This document shows, piece by piece, positions 17,003-26,978 of a stretch of DNA of 64,000 bases. Position 1 is the first letter of the stretch. Every line of letters starts with the position of its first letter. A program made the position numbers and the translations under genes. The notes beneath the pieces were generated by a model. The model was not told the origin of the DNA. It was given only the letters and a program-made list of their open reading frames with translations, and did no database searches. The stretch comes from Paenacidovorax caeni (GTDB taxonomy: Bacteria > Pseudomonadota > Gammaproteobacteria > Burkholderiales > Burkholderiaceae_C). The DNA lies in NCBI RefSeq assembly GCF_001298675.1, contig NZ_CYIG01000031.1, forward strand, positions 1 through 64,000, given 5' to 3'.

Positions 17003-18340
17003 TCACACACGCTGCTCGATCAGCCGGTTGATGCGCAGCGCCCCCAGCGTGCACAGCACCCCCGACAACAGGTACAGCGACACAGCCCCGAGGCCGAAGC
17101 GTGCCGACAGCCCCAGCGCCACCAGCGGCGCGAAAGCCGCGCCCAGCAGCCAGGCCAGGTCGGCCGACAGCGCGGCGCCGGTGTAGCGGTGGCGCGCCGC
17201 AAAGTTGGCCGTGACCGTGCCCGAAGCCTGGCCGTACGACAGCCCCAGCAGCACAAAGCCCAGCAGCAGGAACAGGTTGTGGCCCGCCGCCGTACCGGCG
17301 CCCAGCATCCACGGCACAGCCAGACTGAACAGGCCGATGAGCACGGCCATGGTGCCCAGCAGCGTGCGCCGCCCCACCCGGTCGGCCAGCCAGCCCGAGG
17401 CCACCATGGCCCCGGCTGCCAGCAGCGCACCGAAGACCTGCACGCCCAGCACCTGCGGCACCGGCTGGTTGGCGTAGAGCACGATCCATGACAGCGGAAA
17501 CACCGTGACCAAGTGGAACAGCGCAAAGCTGGCCAGCGCCGCGAACGCGCCCAGCAGCACGTTGCCGCCGGCATCGGCCAGCACGCGCGTGGCGGGCACG
17601 GGGTGCAGCTCGCGTGCTTGCAGCAGCTCGGCATACGACTGCCCCACCACCAGGCGCAAGCGCGCGAACAGCGCCACCACGTTAATGGCGAAGGCCACGC
17701 AGAAGGGGTAGCGCCAGCCCCAGTCGAGGAACTCGTCCGGCGTCAGGCTGGCGTACAGGTAGGCGAACAGACTGGCCGCCAGGGCAAAGCCCAGCGGCGC
17801 ACCCAGCTGGCCCAGCATGGCGTACCAGCCGCGGCGCTGGCGCGGCGCGGCCAGCGCCAGCAGCGAAGGCAGCCCGTCCCAGCTGCCGCCCAGCGCCAGG
17901 CCCTGGCCCAGGCGCAGCAACACCAGCGCCGTGATGGCCGGCGTGCCCGCCTGCGCGTAGCTCGGCAAAAAGGCCATGCCCACGGTACACGCGCCCAGCA
18001 GCACCAGCGCCAGCGTGAGCTTGGTGCCGCGCCCCCAGCGCCGCTGCACGGCCATCGACAGCGCGGTGCCGAACGGCCGCGCCACGAAGGCCAGGGCGAA
18101 GATGCCGAACGCAGCCAGTGTGCCCTCCAGGCGCGGCAGAAACGGGAACAGCAGGCTGGGAAAGACCAGCACGCTGGCGATACCGAAGACAAAGAAGTCG
18201 AAATACTCCGACGACCGCCCGATGACCACGCCCACGGCGATGTCGCCTGGGGCCACGTCTTCGTCGGTATGCGCCTGCGCCAGGGCTTCGCCGCCGCCCC
18301 AGGCGGGCACCTGCAGTGCCGCTTGACCATGGTTGCTCAT
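17003..18340 (-). CDS. MFS transporter, metabolite:proton symporter-like
   Basis: A 445-residue major facilitator protein with about 12 predicted membrane helices. The N-terminal SSEYFDFFVFGIASVLVFP and the loop motif RPFGTALS resemble the metabolite:H+ symporter branch (shikimate, proline/betaine, citrate carriers). Substrate is unknown. The ATG at 18340 follows AAGGAG with 7 bases of spacing; an in-frame GTG at 18346 is less likely. It is convergent with tolA and divergent from cyoA, with 257 bases between it and cyoA. Confidence 0.85.
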   Translation of the reverse strand: MSNHGQAALQVPAWGGGEALAQAHTDEDVAPGDIAVGVVIGRSSEYFDFFVFGIASVLVFPSLLFPFLPRLEGTLAAFGIFALAFVARPFGTALSMAVQRRWGRGTKLTLALVLLGACTVGMAFLPSYAQAGTPAITALVLLRLGQGLALGGSWDGLPSLLALAAPRQRRGWYAMLGQLGAPLGFALAASLFAYLYASLTPDEFLDWGWRYPFCVAFAINVVALFARLRLVVGQSYAELLQARELHPVPATRVLADAGGNVLLGAFAALASFALFHLVTVFPLSWIVLYANQPVPQVLGVQVFGALLAAGAMVASGWLADRVGRRTLLGTMAVLIGLFSLAVPWMLGAGTAAGHNLFLLLGFVLLGLSYGQASGTVTANFAARHRYTGAALSADLAWLLGAAFAPLVALGLSARFGLGAVSLYLLSGVLCTLGALRINRLIEQRV

Positions 18341-18597
18341 GTGCACGCTCCTTGAAGGACGAACCGTGCCTTTCTACACCCACGGCCCCCACGCCACAAG
18401 CGTGACGAACCCCCACTTGTCAAGCGCTAAGAAAGGCCTCATTGCGTCCAGCCAAAACACATGCACGACACCAGTACACAAGGCCATTTCATTGACCTTG
18501 GACAAAATGTCCCATACGCGATTGGGATAGCCGCGCTACATTTCCGAGCCTCCGTACCCGCGTTGGCGTGCCAACGCCCACTAAGGCGTCCCTCCCC

Positions 18598-19632
18598 ATG
18601 AGAAAACCCAAGGAACCCCGCAGGCTGGCCTGGCCTGCCGCGGCTCTGGCCGCGGCCATGGCCCTTGCCGGCTGCAGCAAAGCCGTCGTGCTCAACCCGG
18701 CTGGCGACGTTGCCGCCCAACAGGGCCAGCTGGTCATTACCGCGACGCTGCTGATGCTGGTCATCATCGTCCCGGTCATCGCCCTGACCCTGTTCTTCGC
18801 CTGGAAGTACCGCCAGGGCAACACCGAAGCCGAGTACGACCCGGAATGGCACCACTCCACCAAGCTGGAGCTGGTGATCTGGTCGGTGCCGCTGGCCATC
18901 ATCATCATCCTGGGCGCACTGACCTGGGTGACGACCCACAAGCTCGACCCCTACCGCCCGCTGGACCGCATCGACGCGCAGCGCCCCGTACCAGCCGGCC
19001 TGAAGCCGCTGGAAGTCCAGGTGGTGGCCATGGACTGGAAATGGCTCTTCGTCTACCCCGAGCAGGGCATCGCGCTGGTGAACGAGCTGGCGGCGCCTGT
19101 GGATCGCCCAATCCACTTCAAGCTCACCGCCACCTCGACCATGAACGCCTTTTACGTACCTGACCTGGCGGGCATGGTCTACGCCATGCCTGGCATGCAG
19201 ACCGAGTTGCACGGCGTCATCAACAAGGCGGGCGTATTCCCCGGCCTGGCCTCGCACAACAGCGGTGCTGGCTTCTCGGGCATGACGTTCAAGTTCCACG
19301 GCCTGTCGGACGCCGGGTTCGCCCAGTGGGTGCAACAGGCCCAGGCCGAGGGCAAGACGCTGGACAAGAGCACCTACCTGCAGCTGGCCAAGCCCAGCGA
19401 ACGTGACCCCGTGCAGCGCTTCGCACGTGTGGATGCCGACCTGTACGACCGCGTGCTCAACCGCTGCGTCGAAGAAGGCCAGGTGTGCATGCACGAAATG
19501 ATGGCCATGAACGACCGCGCACGGGCTGCGCTGCCGGCCGACCAGTGCACCCCGGCCAACGCACCGCAAACCATCGCCGCGCTGGAGCGCCCGGCCGCAT
19601 CCCTGGCCCCGCAGGCCGAGGCCGCACAGTGA
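18598..19632 (+). CDS. cyoA: Cytochrome bo3 ubiquinol oxidase subunit II
   Basis: A 344-residue lipoprotein-type oxidase subunit II. The signal peptide ends in a LAGC lipobox (Cys near residue 26), two membrane helices follow at about 45-65 and 88-108, and then comes the cupredoxin domain with VVAMDWKWLFVYPEQGIA. The CuA cysteines of cytochrome c oxidases are absent (SHNSGAGFSGM in their place), which marks a quinol oxidase. The ATG at 18598 was chosen because it starts the signal peptide; a GTG at 18568 would add ten residues. The upstream 257 bases contain ttgaccttggacaaaatgtc, a possible -35 region overlapping a small dyad, at low confidence. It heads cyoABCD-surf1-regBA. Confidence 0.92.
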   Translation: MRKPKEPRRLAWPAAALAAAMALAGCSKAVVLNPAGDVAAQQGQLVITATLLMLVIIVPVIALTLFFAWKYRQGNTEAEYDPEWHHSTKLELVIWSVPLAIIIILGALTWVTTHKLDPYRPLDRIDAQRPVPAGLKPLEVQVVAMDWKWLFVYPEQGIALVNELAAPVDRPIHFKLTATSTMNAFYVPDLAGMVYAMPGMQTELHGVINKAGVFPGLASHNSGAGFSGMTFKFHGLSDAGFAQWVQQAQAEGKTLDKSTYLQLAKPSERDPVQRFARVDADLYDRVLNRCVEEGQVCMHEMMAMNDRARAALPADQCTPANAPQTIAALERPAASLAPQAEAAQ

Positions 19633-19653
19633 CCGCGCGCCAGGAGAACCGCT

Positions 19654-21663
19654 ATGACTGAACACACACCTGCCGCCGCGCCCCACTGGCTGCTCGGCCG
19701 CATTACCTGGGACTCGATCCCCATGGCGCACGAGCCCATCGTGCTCTACACCTTCCTGGCCACCATGCTGGGGGGGCTGCTTGTGGTTGCCGGCCTGACC
19801 AAGTTCCGCCTCTGGGGCCCGCTCTGGAAGGACTGGATTTGCTCGATCGACCACAAGAAGATCGGCATCATGTACATGGTCCTGGGCCTGGTCATGTTCC
19901 TGCGCGGCTTCGCCGACGCGGTGATGATGCGCCTGCAGCAGTCCATGGCCTTCGGCGAGAGCATGGGCTACCTGCCGCCGCACCACTACGACCAGATCTT
20001 CACGGCCCACGGCGTGATCATGATCTTCTTCGTGGCCATGCCGTTCGTCACGGGGCTGATGAACTACCTGGTGCCACTGCAGATCGGCGCGCGCGACGTG
20101 TCGTTCCCGTTCCTGAACAACTTCAGCTTCTGGATGACCGCCGGCGGCGCCGTGCTGGTGATGCTGTCGCTGTTCCTGGGCGAGTTCTCCACCGCCGGCT
20201 GGCTGGCGCTGTCCAACCTGGGGGCGCAGAACCCGGGGGTGGGGCTGGACTATTACATCTGGGGCCTGCAGGTTGCCGGGGTGGGCACCACGCTCTCGGG
20301 GATCAACCTGATCGTCACCATCGTCAAGATGCGCGCGCCGGGCATGAACCTGATGAAGATGCCCGTGTTCACCTGGACCGCGCTGTGCACCAACGCACTC
20401 ATCGTGGCCTCGTTCCCCGTGCTGACGGCGGCGCTGGTGCTGATGTCGCTTGACCGCTATGTTGGCACCAACTTCTTCACGAACGACCTGGGCGGCAACG
20501 CCATGCTGTACGTGAACCTGATCTGGATCTGGGGCCACCCCGAGGTCTACATCCTGGTGCTGCCCTGCTTCGGCGTGTTCTCCGAAGTGGTGGCAACGTT
20601 CAGCCGCAAGCGCCTGTTTGGCTACACCTCGATGGTGTACGCCACGGTGTGTATCACGGTGCTGTCGTACCTGGTGTGGCTGCACCACTTCTTCACCATG
20701 GGCTCAGGGGCCACGGTGAACACGTTCTTTGGCATCACCACGATGATCATCTCGATCCCCACGGGCGCGAAGATCTTCAACTGGCTGTTCACCATGTACA
20801 AGGGCCGCATCCGCTTCACCGTGCCCATGCTGTGGACGGTGGGCTTCATGTGCACCTTCGCCATCGGCGGCATGACCGGCGTGCTGCTGGCCGTGCCCCC
20901 GGCCGACTTCGTGCTGCACAACAGCCTGTTTCTGATCGCGCACTTCCACAACGTGATCATCGGCGGCGTGGTGTTTGCCGTGTTCGCGGCCATCAACTAC
21001 TGGTACCCCAAGGCCTTCGGCTACAAGCTCGATGAGTTCTGGGGCAAGTGCTCGTTCTGGTTCTGGCTGGTGGGCTTCTGGGTGGCGTTCACCCCGCTGT
21101 ACATCCTGGGCCTGATGGGCGTGACGCGCCGCGTGAGCCATTTCGAAGACGCCTCGCTGCAGATCTGGTTCGTCATCGCTGCCTTTGGCGCCGCGCTGAT
21201 CGCGCTGGGCATCGCCAGCTTCTTCATCCAGCTGTTCGTGAGCTACCTCAAGCGCGAGCAGTTGCGCGACGTGACCGGCGACCCCTGGGACGGCCGCACG
21301 CTGGAGTGGGCCACTTCCTCGCCCCCGCCCCAGTACAACTTCGCCTTCACGCCCGTGGCACACGAGATCGACGCCTGGTGGGACATGAAGAAGCACGGCT
21401 ACCAGCGCCCGCTGGCGGGCTTCCAGCCCATCCACATGCCCGCCAACACAGGCGCCGGCATCGTGATCGCGGGCCTGTCCACATTGTTCGGCTTTGCCAT
21501 GATCTGGCACATGTGGCCACTGGCAGCGGCCTCTTTCGCGGCCACCGTGCTGGCTTCGATCATCCACACCTTCAACTACCAGCGTGACTACTACATCCCG
21601 GCCGCCGAAGTGGCGGCCACGGAAGACGCACGCACCCAGCAGCTTGCAGCCGCCCATGTCTGA
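19654..21663 (+). CDS. cyoB: Cytochrome bo3 ubiquinol oxidase subunit I
   Basis: A 669-residue heme-copper oxidase subunit I, about the length of Escherichia coli CyoB. Key regions are visible: the heme ligand region around [26 protein letters not shown] with the CuB His and cross-linked Tyr, [10 protein letters not shown] with the two further CuB ligands, and HFHNVIIGG with the high- and low-spin heme ligands. It pumps protons while reducing oxygen with quinol. The region between cyoA and cyoB is 21 bases and the end overlaps cyoC by 8 bases, so these genes are co-transcribed. Confidence 0.96.
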   Translation: MTEHTPAAAPHWLLGRITWDSIPMAHEPIVLYTFLATMLGGLLVVAGLTKFRLWGPLWKDWICSIDHKKIGIMYMVLGLVMFLRGFADAVMMRLQQSMAFGESMGYLPPHHYDQIFTAHGVIMIFFVAMPFVTGLMNYLVPLQIGARDVSFPFLNNFSFWMTAGGAVLVMLSLFLGEFSTAGWLALSNLGAQNPGVGLDYYIWGLQVAGVGTTLSGINLIVTIVKMRAPGMNLMKMPVFTWTALCTNALIVASFPVLTAALVLMSLDRYVGTNFFTNDLGGNAMLYVNLIWIWGHPEVYILVLPCFGVFSEVVATFSRKRLFGYTSMVYATVCITVLSYLVWLHHFFTMGSGATVNTFFGITTMIISIPTGAKIFNWLFTMYKGRIRFTVPMLWTVGFMCTFAIGGMTGVLLAVPPADFVLHNSLFLIAHFHNVIIGGVVFAVFAAINYWYPKAFGYKLDEFWGKCSFWFWLVGFWVAFTPLYILGLMGVTRRVSHFEDASLQIWFVIAAFGAALIALGIASFFIQLFVSYLKREQLRDVTGDPWDGRTLEWATSSPPPQYNFAFTPVAHEIDAWWDMKKHGYQRPLAGFQPIHMPANTGAGIVIAGLSTLFGFAMIWHMWPLAAASFAATVLASIIHTFNYQRDYYIPAAEVAATEDARTQQLAAAHV

Positions 21664-22291
21664 TACGCACACCCTCCCCGCGGGCGGCGCCGCCGCCCTG
21701 GCTCCGCGCCAGTACCACCTCGCGCACGAGCCCCACCCCGAGAACGGCACGGCCCTGGGCTTCTGGCTCTACCTGATGAGCGACTGCCTCATCTTTGCCG
21801 CGCTGTTCGCCACCTACGGTGTTCTGGGCCGCAGCTACGCGGGCGGCCCCACGGGCGCCGAGCTGTTCGACCTGCCGCTGGTGGCGCTGAACACCGCCTT
21901 CCTGCTGCTGTCGTCCATCACCTTTGGTTTCGCCATGCTGCAAAAGCAGCAAGGCAAGGTGGGCGGCACACTCGCCTGGCTGGCCATCACCGGATTGTTC
22001 GGCCTGTGCTTTCTGGGGCTGGAACTGTACGAGTTCCAGCATCTGATCCACCAGGGCGCGGGGCCGCAGCGCAGTGCCTTCCTCTCGGCATTCTTCACGC
22101 TGGTGGCCACGCACGGCCTGCACGTGACCTTCGGCCTGGTCTGGCTGGTGGTGCTGATGGTGCAGATCGCCAAGCACGGCCTGATCCGCGAGAACCAGCG
22201 CCGCCTGATGTGCCTGTCGATGTTCTGGCACTTCCTGGACGTGGTCTGGATCGGCGTTTTCACCTTTGTCTACCTGATGGGAGTGCTGTAA
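21656..22291 (+). CDS. cyoC: Cytochrome bo3 ubiquinol oxidase subunit III
   Basis: A 211-residue subunit III with five predicted membrane helices. The motifs [20 protein letters not shown] (helix 1) and [13 protein letters not shown] near residue 150 are typical. It stabilises subunit I and belongs to the proton-pumping core complex. The ATG at 21656 overlaps the last codons of cyoB by 8 bases; frames reading further upstream are shadows of cyoB. cyoD starts directly at its stop. Confidence 0.95.
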   Translation: MSDTHTLPAGGAAALAPRQYHLAHEPHPENGTALGFWLYLMSDCLIFAALFATYGVLGRSYAGGPTGAELFDLPLVALNTAFLLLSSITFGFAMLQKQQGKVGGTLAWLAITGLFGLCFLGLELYEFQHLIHQGAGPQRSAFLSAFFTLVATHGLHVTFGLVWLVVLMVQIAKHGLIRENQRRLMCLSMFWHFLDVVWIGVFTFVYLMGVL

Positions 22292-22717
22292 ATGAGCGCC
22301 TCGCACACACACACGCATGCCGCCCAGGGGCATGACGCGCACCACCACGACGACCACCACCAGGACGCCGGCCCGCACAGCACGCTGTCCGGCTACATGG
22401 TTGGTTTCGTGCTGTCGGTCATCCTCACCGCCATTCCTTTCTGGCTGGTGATGGGCAAGGTGATCGCCGACAAAGGCACCATGGCCCTGGTGCTGGGCGC
22501 CTTCGCCGTGGCCCAGATCCTGGTGCACATGGTCTGCTTCCTGCACATGAACGGCAAGATCGAAGGCGGCTGGACACTGCTGTCCACGCTGTTCACCGTG
22601 GTCTTCGTCGCCGTAGGCATCGCCGGCACGCTGTGGGTCATGTTCCACATGAACGCCAACATGATGCCAACCCACGCCCCCGGCCACATGCCCGCCGTGG
22701 AGCAGCGCGCGCCCTGA
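22292..22717 (+). CDS. cyoD: Cytochrome bo3 ubiquinol oxidase subunit IV
   Basis: A 141-residue subunit IV. The first 30 residues are unusually His- and Asp-rich (HDAHHHDDHHQD), which could bind metal, followed by three membrane helices with ILVHMVCFLHMNGK as the family mark. It aids assembly of the copper site in subunit I. No cyoE (heme O synthase) follows; a SURF1-like gene overlaps its stop instead. Confidence 0.93.
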   Translation: MSASHTHTHAAQGHDAHHHDDHHQDAGPHSTLSGYMVGFVLSVILTAIPFWLVMGKVIADKGTMALVLGAFAVAQILVHMVCFLHMNGKIEGGWTLLSTLFTVVFVAVGIAGTLWVMFHMNANMMPTHAPGHMPAVEQRAP

Positions 22718-23514
22718 TGACGCGCCCGCACGCGCCCTGGCGCCTGGCGCTGCTTGCAGCGCTGGGCTTGGTCCTGCTGCTGGGCTTTCTCAGCCTGGGG
22801 ACCTGGCAGGTGGAGCGCCGTGCCTGGAAGCTGGAGCTGATCGCGCGCGTGGCGCAGCGTCTGCATGCGCCCCCCACCGCCCTGCCTGCGGCGGCGCAGT
22901 GGCCCGGCCTGGCGGTGGCGGACTACGAATACCTTCCCGTGCAGGCCGAGGGCCGCTGGCTCCCAGCCCACACGGTGCTCACCCAGGCCACGACGGCGCT
23001 GGGAGCAGGCTTCTGGGTCGTGACGCCGCTGCAGCTGGACAGTGGCGGCACGCTGCTGGTGAACCGCGGCTTCATTCCCCAAGCGCAGCGCGCACAGTGG
23101 CACCCCGACCCCACACAGGCCGGCCCGTCCGTGCGCGTGCAGGGCCTGCTGCGCGCCAGCGAGCCTGGCGGCGGCTTCCTGCGCCGCAACGACCCTGACC
23201 AGCAGCGCTGGCACTCACGCGACGTGGCGGCCATCGCGCAGGCACAGGGGCTGGCACAGGTGGCGCCCTTTTTCCTCGATGCGGGCGTGCCCGATGCCCA
23301 TGCGCCCGCGCTGGCCGAAGGGGTGCTGCCCGCAGGGCCCTGGCCCTACCCGGGGCTGACCGTGGTGCGCTTCTCCAACAGCCACCTGGTCTACGCCTTA
23401 ACTTGGTATGGGCTTGCGCTGCTGACGGTGGTGGGGTTCGTGCTTGTGGCACGCTACGAGCTTCGGCTGCGTGCGGCCGCAGGCCCCCTCTCCCCCGATG
23501 CTGCCCAGCCCTGA
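22717..23514 (+). CDS. SURF1 family oxidase assembly protein
   Basis: A 265-residue SURF1/Shy1-type protein with a membrane helix near each end (about 13-33 and 228-250) and a periplasmic domain between them. GTWQVERRAWK after the first helix, LVNRGFIP in the middle and SNSHLVYALTWYGLA at the second helix are diagnostic. SURF1 proteins help insert heme into the oxidase catalytic site. The TGA of cyoD and the ATG here overlap by one base. SURF1 genes are better known beside aa3 oxidases, but linkage to cyo also occurs. Confidence 0.9.
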   Translation: MTRPHAPWRLALLAALGLVLLLGFLSLGTWQVERRAWKLELIARVAQRLHAPPTALPAAAQWPGLAVADYEYLPVQAEGRWLPAHTVLTQATTALGAGFWVVTPLQLDSGGTLLVNRGFIPQAQRAQWHPDPTQAGPSVRVQGLLRASEPGGGFLRRNDPDQQRWHSRDVAAIAQAQGLAQVAPFFLDAGVPDAHAPALAEGVLPAGPWPYPGLTVVRFSNSHLVYALTWYGLALLTVVGFVLVARYELRLRAAAGPLSPDAAQP

Positions 23515-24811
23515 CCCGTCATCCACCTTCCCTCCCCTGCGCTCGGCCAACGCGCAGGCGGGCCTGACGAACCTCTACCAACTGATTCAATGGCGCTGGC
23601 TAGCGCTGGCCGGGCAGGTGTTCACCATCGCCGTGGCGCACTACGGCCTGGGCCTGCCCCTGCCGCTGCAGGAAATGCTCACCGTGGCCGCCTGCCTGGG
23701 GGCCTACAACGCCGTGAGCCTGCTGCGCTGGCGCACCGGGCGTGGCGTGCGCAACGTCGAGCTGTTCCTCGCACTGCTGGTGGACGTGGCTGTGCTCACG
23801 GCGCAGCTCTACCTCAGCGGTGGCACCAGCAATCCCTTCGTCTTTCTCTACCTGCCGCAGATTGCCGTGGGCGCCATGCTGCTGCGCGGCAGCTACACCT
23901 GGTCCATCGTCGCCATCACGGCGGCCTGCGTGGCCCTGCTGGCACGCCACAACCTGCCGCTGCCCTTGGCGCTGGACATGCACCATGGCCTGGCCAGCCC
24001 GTATGTTCTGGGCCTGCTGGTGTGCTTCGTGCTCAATGCGGTGCTGCTGGTGGTGTTCATCACGCGCATCAGCGGCAATCTGCGGCAGCGCGATGCACGC
24101 CTGGCCGCGGCGCGGCAGCGCGCCGCCGAGGCGGAGCACATCGTGCGCATGGGGCTGCTGGCCTCGGGCGCAGCGCACGAGCTGGGCACGCCGCTGGCCA
24201 CCATGGCGGTGATCCTGGGCGACTGGCGCCGCGACCCCGCCATCGCCAGCCAGCCCACCCTGTGCGACGACGTGGCCGAAATGCAGGCCCAGGTGCAGCG
24301 CTGCAAGAGCATCGTCAGCGGCATTCTGCTGTCGGCGGGCGAGACCCGCGGCGAATCCTCGAACCAGACCACGGTCTGCCGCTTCCTGGATGCGCTGGCC
24401 CAAGACTGGCGTGCCACGCGCTCGGTGGAACACTTCGCCTACGACAACCAGGTGCGCACCGACCGCCCCATGGTGGCCGATGCCACCCTGGAGCAAATGG
24501 TTTTCAATGTGCTGGACAATGCGCGCGACGCATCGCCGCACTGGGTCGGCATGGCTGCCTGGCAGGACGCGCAAGCGCTGTACATCCGTGTGCAGGACCA
24601 GGGGCCGGGCTTCGCGCCCGCCATCCTGGCGCAGCTCGGCCAGCCCTACCAGTCCACCAAGGGGCGGCCCGGTGGTGGCCTGGGCCTGTTCCTGGCGATG
24701 AACGTGGCCCGCACCCTGGGCGGCAGCGTCCAGGCGCGCAACAACCCCGAGGGCGGCGCGCAGGTCACCATCACCCTGCCGCTGGCTGCGATTGCACTGG
24801 CTGAAACATGA
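23498..24811 (+). CDS. regB: Redox-sensing histidine kinase, RegB/PrrB type
   Basis: A 437-residue sensor kinase with six predicted membrane helices (about 25-200). A GGTSNPF motif after helix 3 matches the conserved quinone-binding element of RegB. The H-box is ASGAAHELGTPL with its His near residue 224, followed by VQRCKSIV, which carries the Cys seen in RegB dimerisation regions, then VLDNARDASP (N-box) and PGGGLGLFL (G-box). It is expected to sense quinone redox state and phosphorylate the adjacent RegA. The ATG at 23498 overlaps the SURF1 gene by 17 bases. Its place after the oxidase suggests feedback control of respiration. Confidence 0.9.
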   Translation: MLPSPDPSSTFPPLRSANAQAGLTNLYQLIQWRWLALAGQVFTIAVAHYGLGLPLPLQEMLTVAACLGAYNAVSLLRWRTGRGVRNVELFLALLVDVAVLTAQLYLSGGTSNPFVFLYLPQIAVGAMLLRGSYTWSIVAITAACVALLARHNLPLPLALDMHHGLASPYVLGLLVCFVLNAVLLVVFITRISGNLRQRDARLAAARQRAAEAEHIVRMGLLASGAAHELGTPLATMAVILGDWRRDPAIASQPTLCDDVAEMQAQVQRCKSIVSGILLSAGETRGESSNQTTVCRFLDALAQDWRATRSVEHFAYDNQVRTDRPMVADATLEQMVFNVLDNARDASPHWVGMAAWQDAQALYIRVQDQGPGFAPAILAQLGQPYQSTKGRPGGGLGLFLAMNVARTLGGSVQARNNPEGGAQVTITLPLAAIALAET

Positions 24812-25359
24812 CGAGCACCACCCCTGACGACGACCGCTGGCTGCTGATCGTGGAGGACGACGAAGCCTTCGCGCGCACGCTCGCGCGCTCGTTCGAGCGG
24901 CGCGGCTACCGCGTGCTGCATGCCGACAGCCTGCCCCGCGTCGAAGAGGTACTGGCCGCGCACACCCCGCGCTACGCCGTGGTCGACCTCAAGCTCAAGG
25001 GTGAGGCCACGGGGCTGGCCTGCGTGCGCAGCCTGCACGCGGCCAGCGAAGCCATGCTCATCGTCGTGCTGACGGGCTTCGCCAGCATTGCCACCGCCGT
25101 CGAGGCCGTGAAGCTCGGCGCCTGTCACTACCTGGCCAAGCCCTCGAATACCGACGACATCGAGGCCGCGTTTGGTCTCACCGAAGGCAACGCCGAGGTG
25201 GAGCTCACCAACCGCGCCAGCTCGATCAAGACGCTGGAGTGGGAGCGCATCCACGAAGTGCTGGCCGAGACGGGTTTCAACATTTCCGAGGCCGCGCGCC
25301 GCCTGGGCATGCACCGGCGCACACTGACGCGCAAGCTGGACAAGCGGCAAGTCAGCTGA
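24808..25359 (+). CDS. regA: Response regulator, RegA/PrrA type
   Basis: A 183-residue response regulator. The receiver domain (residues 10-125) has the acidic pair in VEDDEA, the phospho-acceptor Asp in VVDLKLKG, the Thr in VLTGFAS and the Lys in LAKPSN. A short linker leads to a Fis-type helix-turn-helix (about 145-178, NISEAARRLGMHRRTLTRKL). It overlaps regB by 4 bases, confirming a cognate pair. RegA regulons control respiration, carbon and nitrogen fixation in other proteobacteria; the cyo operon here is a likely target by position only. Confidence 0.92.
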   Translation: MTSTTPDDDRWLLIVEDDEAFARTLARSFERRGYRVLHADSLPRVEEVLAAHTPRYAVVDLKLKGEATGLACVRSLHAASEAMLIVVLTGFASIATAVEAVKLGACHYLAKPSNTDDIEAAFGLTEGNAEVELTNRASSIKTLEWERIHEVLAETGFNISEAARRLGMHRRTLTRKLDKRQVS

Positions 25360-25371
25360 TCCCTAAAGAAA

Positions 25372-25421
25372 ATGGCCTCTAGCGCATACACAGCAAGCGC
25401 TAGCAGCTATTTTTTTTGAAG
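25372..25421. repeat. Family A hairpin repeat, copy 5
   Basis: The left arm atggcctctagcgc and right arm caagcgctagcagctatt are followed by eight Ts. It lies 12 bases after the regA stop and probably terminates the cyo-surf1-regBA transcript. Confidence 0.88.
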
Positions 25422-25478
25422 CAAAAATTACCCGTGCGGCCTGCACCGCCATCGGTGCATCAGAGAAAATCACGCCCC

Positions 25479-26846
25479 ATGACCCTGAAAGCCCCCGAAC
25501 TGCTGTTGCCCGCCGGCTCGCTTGACAAGATGCGCGCAGCGTACGACTTCGGCGCCGATGCCGTGTATGCCGGCCAGCCGCGCTACAGCCTGCGCGCGCG
25601 CAACAACGAATTCCGCCTGGAGCAGATCGCCCAAGGCATTGAAGAAGCGCACGCGCGCGGCAAAAAGTTCTTCGTCACGAGCAACCTGATCGCGCACAAC
25701 GACAAGGTGCGCACCTACCTGCGCGACATCGAGCCGGTGATCGACTGCAAGCCCGACGCCTTCATCATGGCCGACCCCGGGCTGATCATGATGGTCAAGG
25801 AAAAGTGGCCCGAGACCGAAATCCATCTCTCGGTGCAGGCCAACACCACCAACTACGCCACGGTGAAGTTCTGGCAGAAGGCGGGCGTGTCGCGCATCAT
25901 CCTCTCGCGCGAGCTGAGCCTGGACGAGATCGAGAAGATCCGCCAGGAATGCCCCGACATGGAGCTGGAAGTCTTCGTGCACGGTGCGCTGTGCATCGCC
26001 TACTCCGGCCGCTGCCTGCTCTCAGGCTACTTCAACCGGCGCGACCCCAACCAGGGCACCTGCACCAACGCCTGCCGCTGGGAATACAAGACGCACGATG
26101 CGGCCGTCGATCCCAACACGGGCGAAGCGCTGGCCACCGGCATGGACAAGGGCTTCAACTTCGAGCAGGCGCGCGAGGAAGCCGACAGCCAGTTCACCAG
26201 CACCTGCGGCAGTGGCGCACGCCACCCCAAGGCGGACCAGGTCTACCTGATCGAGGAAGTCGGCCGTCCCGGCGAGCTCATGCCCATCATGGAAGATGAG
26301 CACGGCACCTACATCATGAACAGCAAGGATCTGCGCGCCGTGGAGCACGTCGAGCGCCTGGTGAAGATCGGCGTCGATTCGCTCAAGATCGAGGGCCGCA
26401 CCAAGAGCCTGTATTACGTGGCCCGTACCGCCCAGGTCTACCGCCGTGCCATCGACGACGCCGTGGCTGGCCGCCCGTTCAACCCGCACCTGATCACCGA
26501 GCTGGAAGGCCTGGCCAACCGCGGCTACACCGGCGGCCTGCTGGAGCGCCGCCCCGCCAACGACTACCAGAACTACGAGACGGGCAACAGCGTGCTGCAA
26601 CGCGCGCATTTCGTCGGCGAGGTGCGCGGCTATGAAAATGGCATGGCCGAGGTGGAAACGAAGAACCGCTTCCAGGTGGGCGACACGCTGGAGATCATCC
26701 ACCCGCAGGGCAACCGCCAGGTCAAGCTGGAGACCATGTTCAACCTCGACGGCGCGCCCGTGCAGGTGGCCCAGGGCAGCCCGGTGCGCGTGCGCATTCC
26801 GCTCGAAGGGCCCGTGGAGGGCGCGCTGATCGCGCGGCTGCTCTGA
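25479..26846 (+). CDS. trhP: U32-family tRNA hydroxylation protein TrhP/YegQ
   Basis: A 455-residue peptidase U32-family protein. The N-terminal ELLLPAGSLDKMRAAYDFGADAVY, the central EVFVHGALCIAYSGRCLLS and the cysteine set in NQGTCTNACRW fit the YegQ group. YegQ (TrhP) takes part in prephenate-dependent hydroxylation of uridine 34 in tRNA rather than proteolysis. The C-terminal 80 residues form the usual beta-barrel extension. The ATG at 25479 gives the standard N-terminus; upstream codons overlap the repeat. A strong intrinsic terminator follows. Confidence 0.9.
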   Translation: MTLKAPELLLPAGSLDKMRAAYDFGADAVYAGQPRYSLRARNNEFRLEQIAQGIEEAHARGKKFFVTSNLIAHNDKVRTYLRDIEPVIDCKPDAFIMADPGLIMMVKEKWPETEIHLSVQANTTNYATVKFWQKAGVSRIILSRELSLDEIEKIRQECPDMELEVFVHGALCIAYSGRCLLSGYFNRRDPNQGTCTNACRWEYKTHDAAVDPNTGEALATGMDKGFNFEQAREEADSQFTSTCGSGARHPKADQVYLIEEVGRPGELMPIMEDEHGTYIMNSKDLRAVEHVERLVKIGVDSLKIEGRTKSLYYVARTAQVYRRAIDDAVAGRPFNPHLITELEGLANRGYTGGLLERRPANDYQNYETGNSVLQRAHFVGEVRGYENGMAEVETKNRFQVGDTLEIIHPQGNRQVKLETMFNLDGAPVQVAQGSPVRVRIPLEGPVEGALIARLL

Positions 26847-26870
26847 GCCCCCGGCCTCCGCCTCCATCCA

Positions 26871-26893
26871 ACCCGCCGCTGGCGGGTTTTTTT
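26871..26893 (+). terminator. Rho-independent terminator after trhP
   Basis: The stem cccgcc/ggcggg with a two-to-three base loop is followed by seven Ts, 25 bases after the trhP stop. It is unrelated to the dispersed repeats. Confidence 0.9.
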
Positions 26894-26978
26894 GCGCCTG
26901 CGACGGCCACTGCATCCATGGGGCTGGCGGGCGCCGAACCGCCCGCGCAGCCGCCTCAGCGCCTTTGTCGCGCCCTTT

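Noticed and set aside
18416-18440. Family A repeat near tcaagcgctaagaaaggcct upstream of cyoA
   Set aside because: Only a half arm is recognisable and no partner arm pairs with it; counted as a possible relic only.
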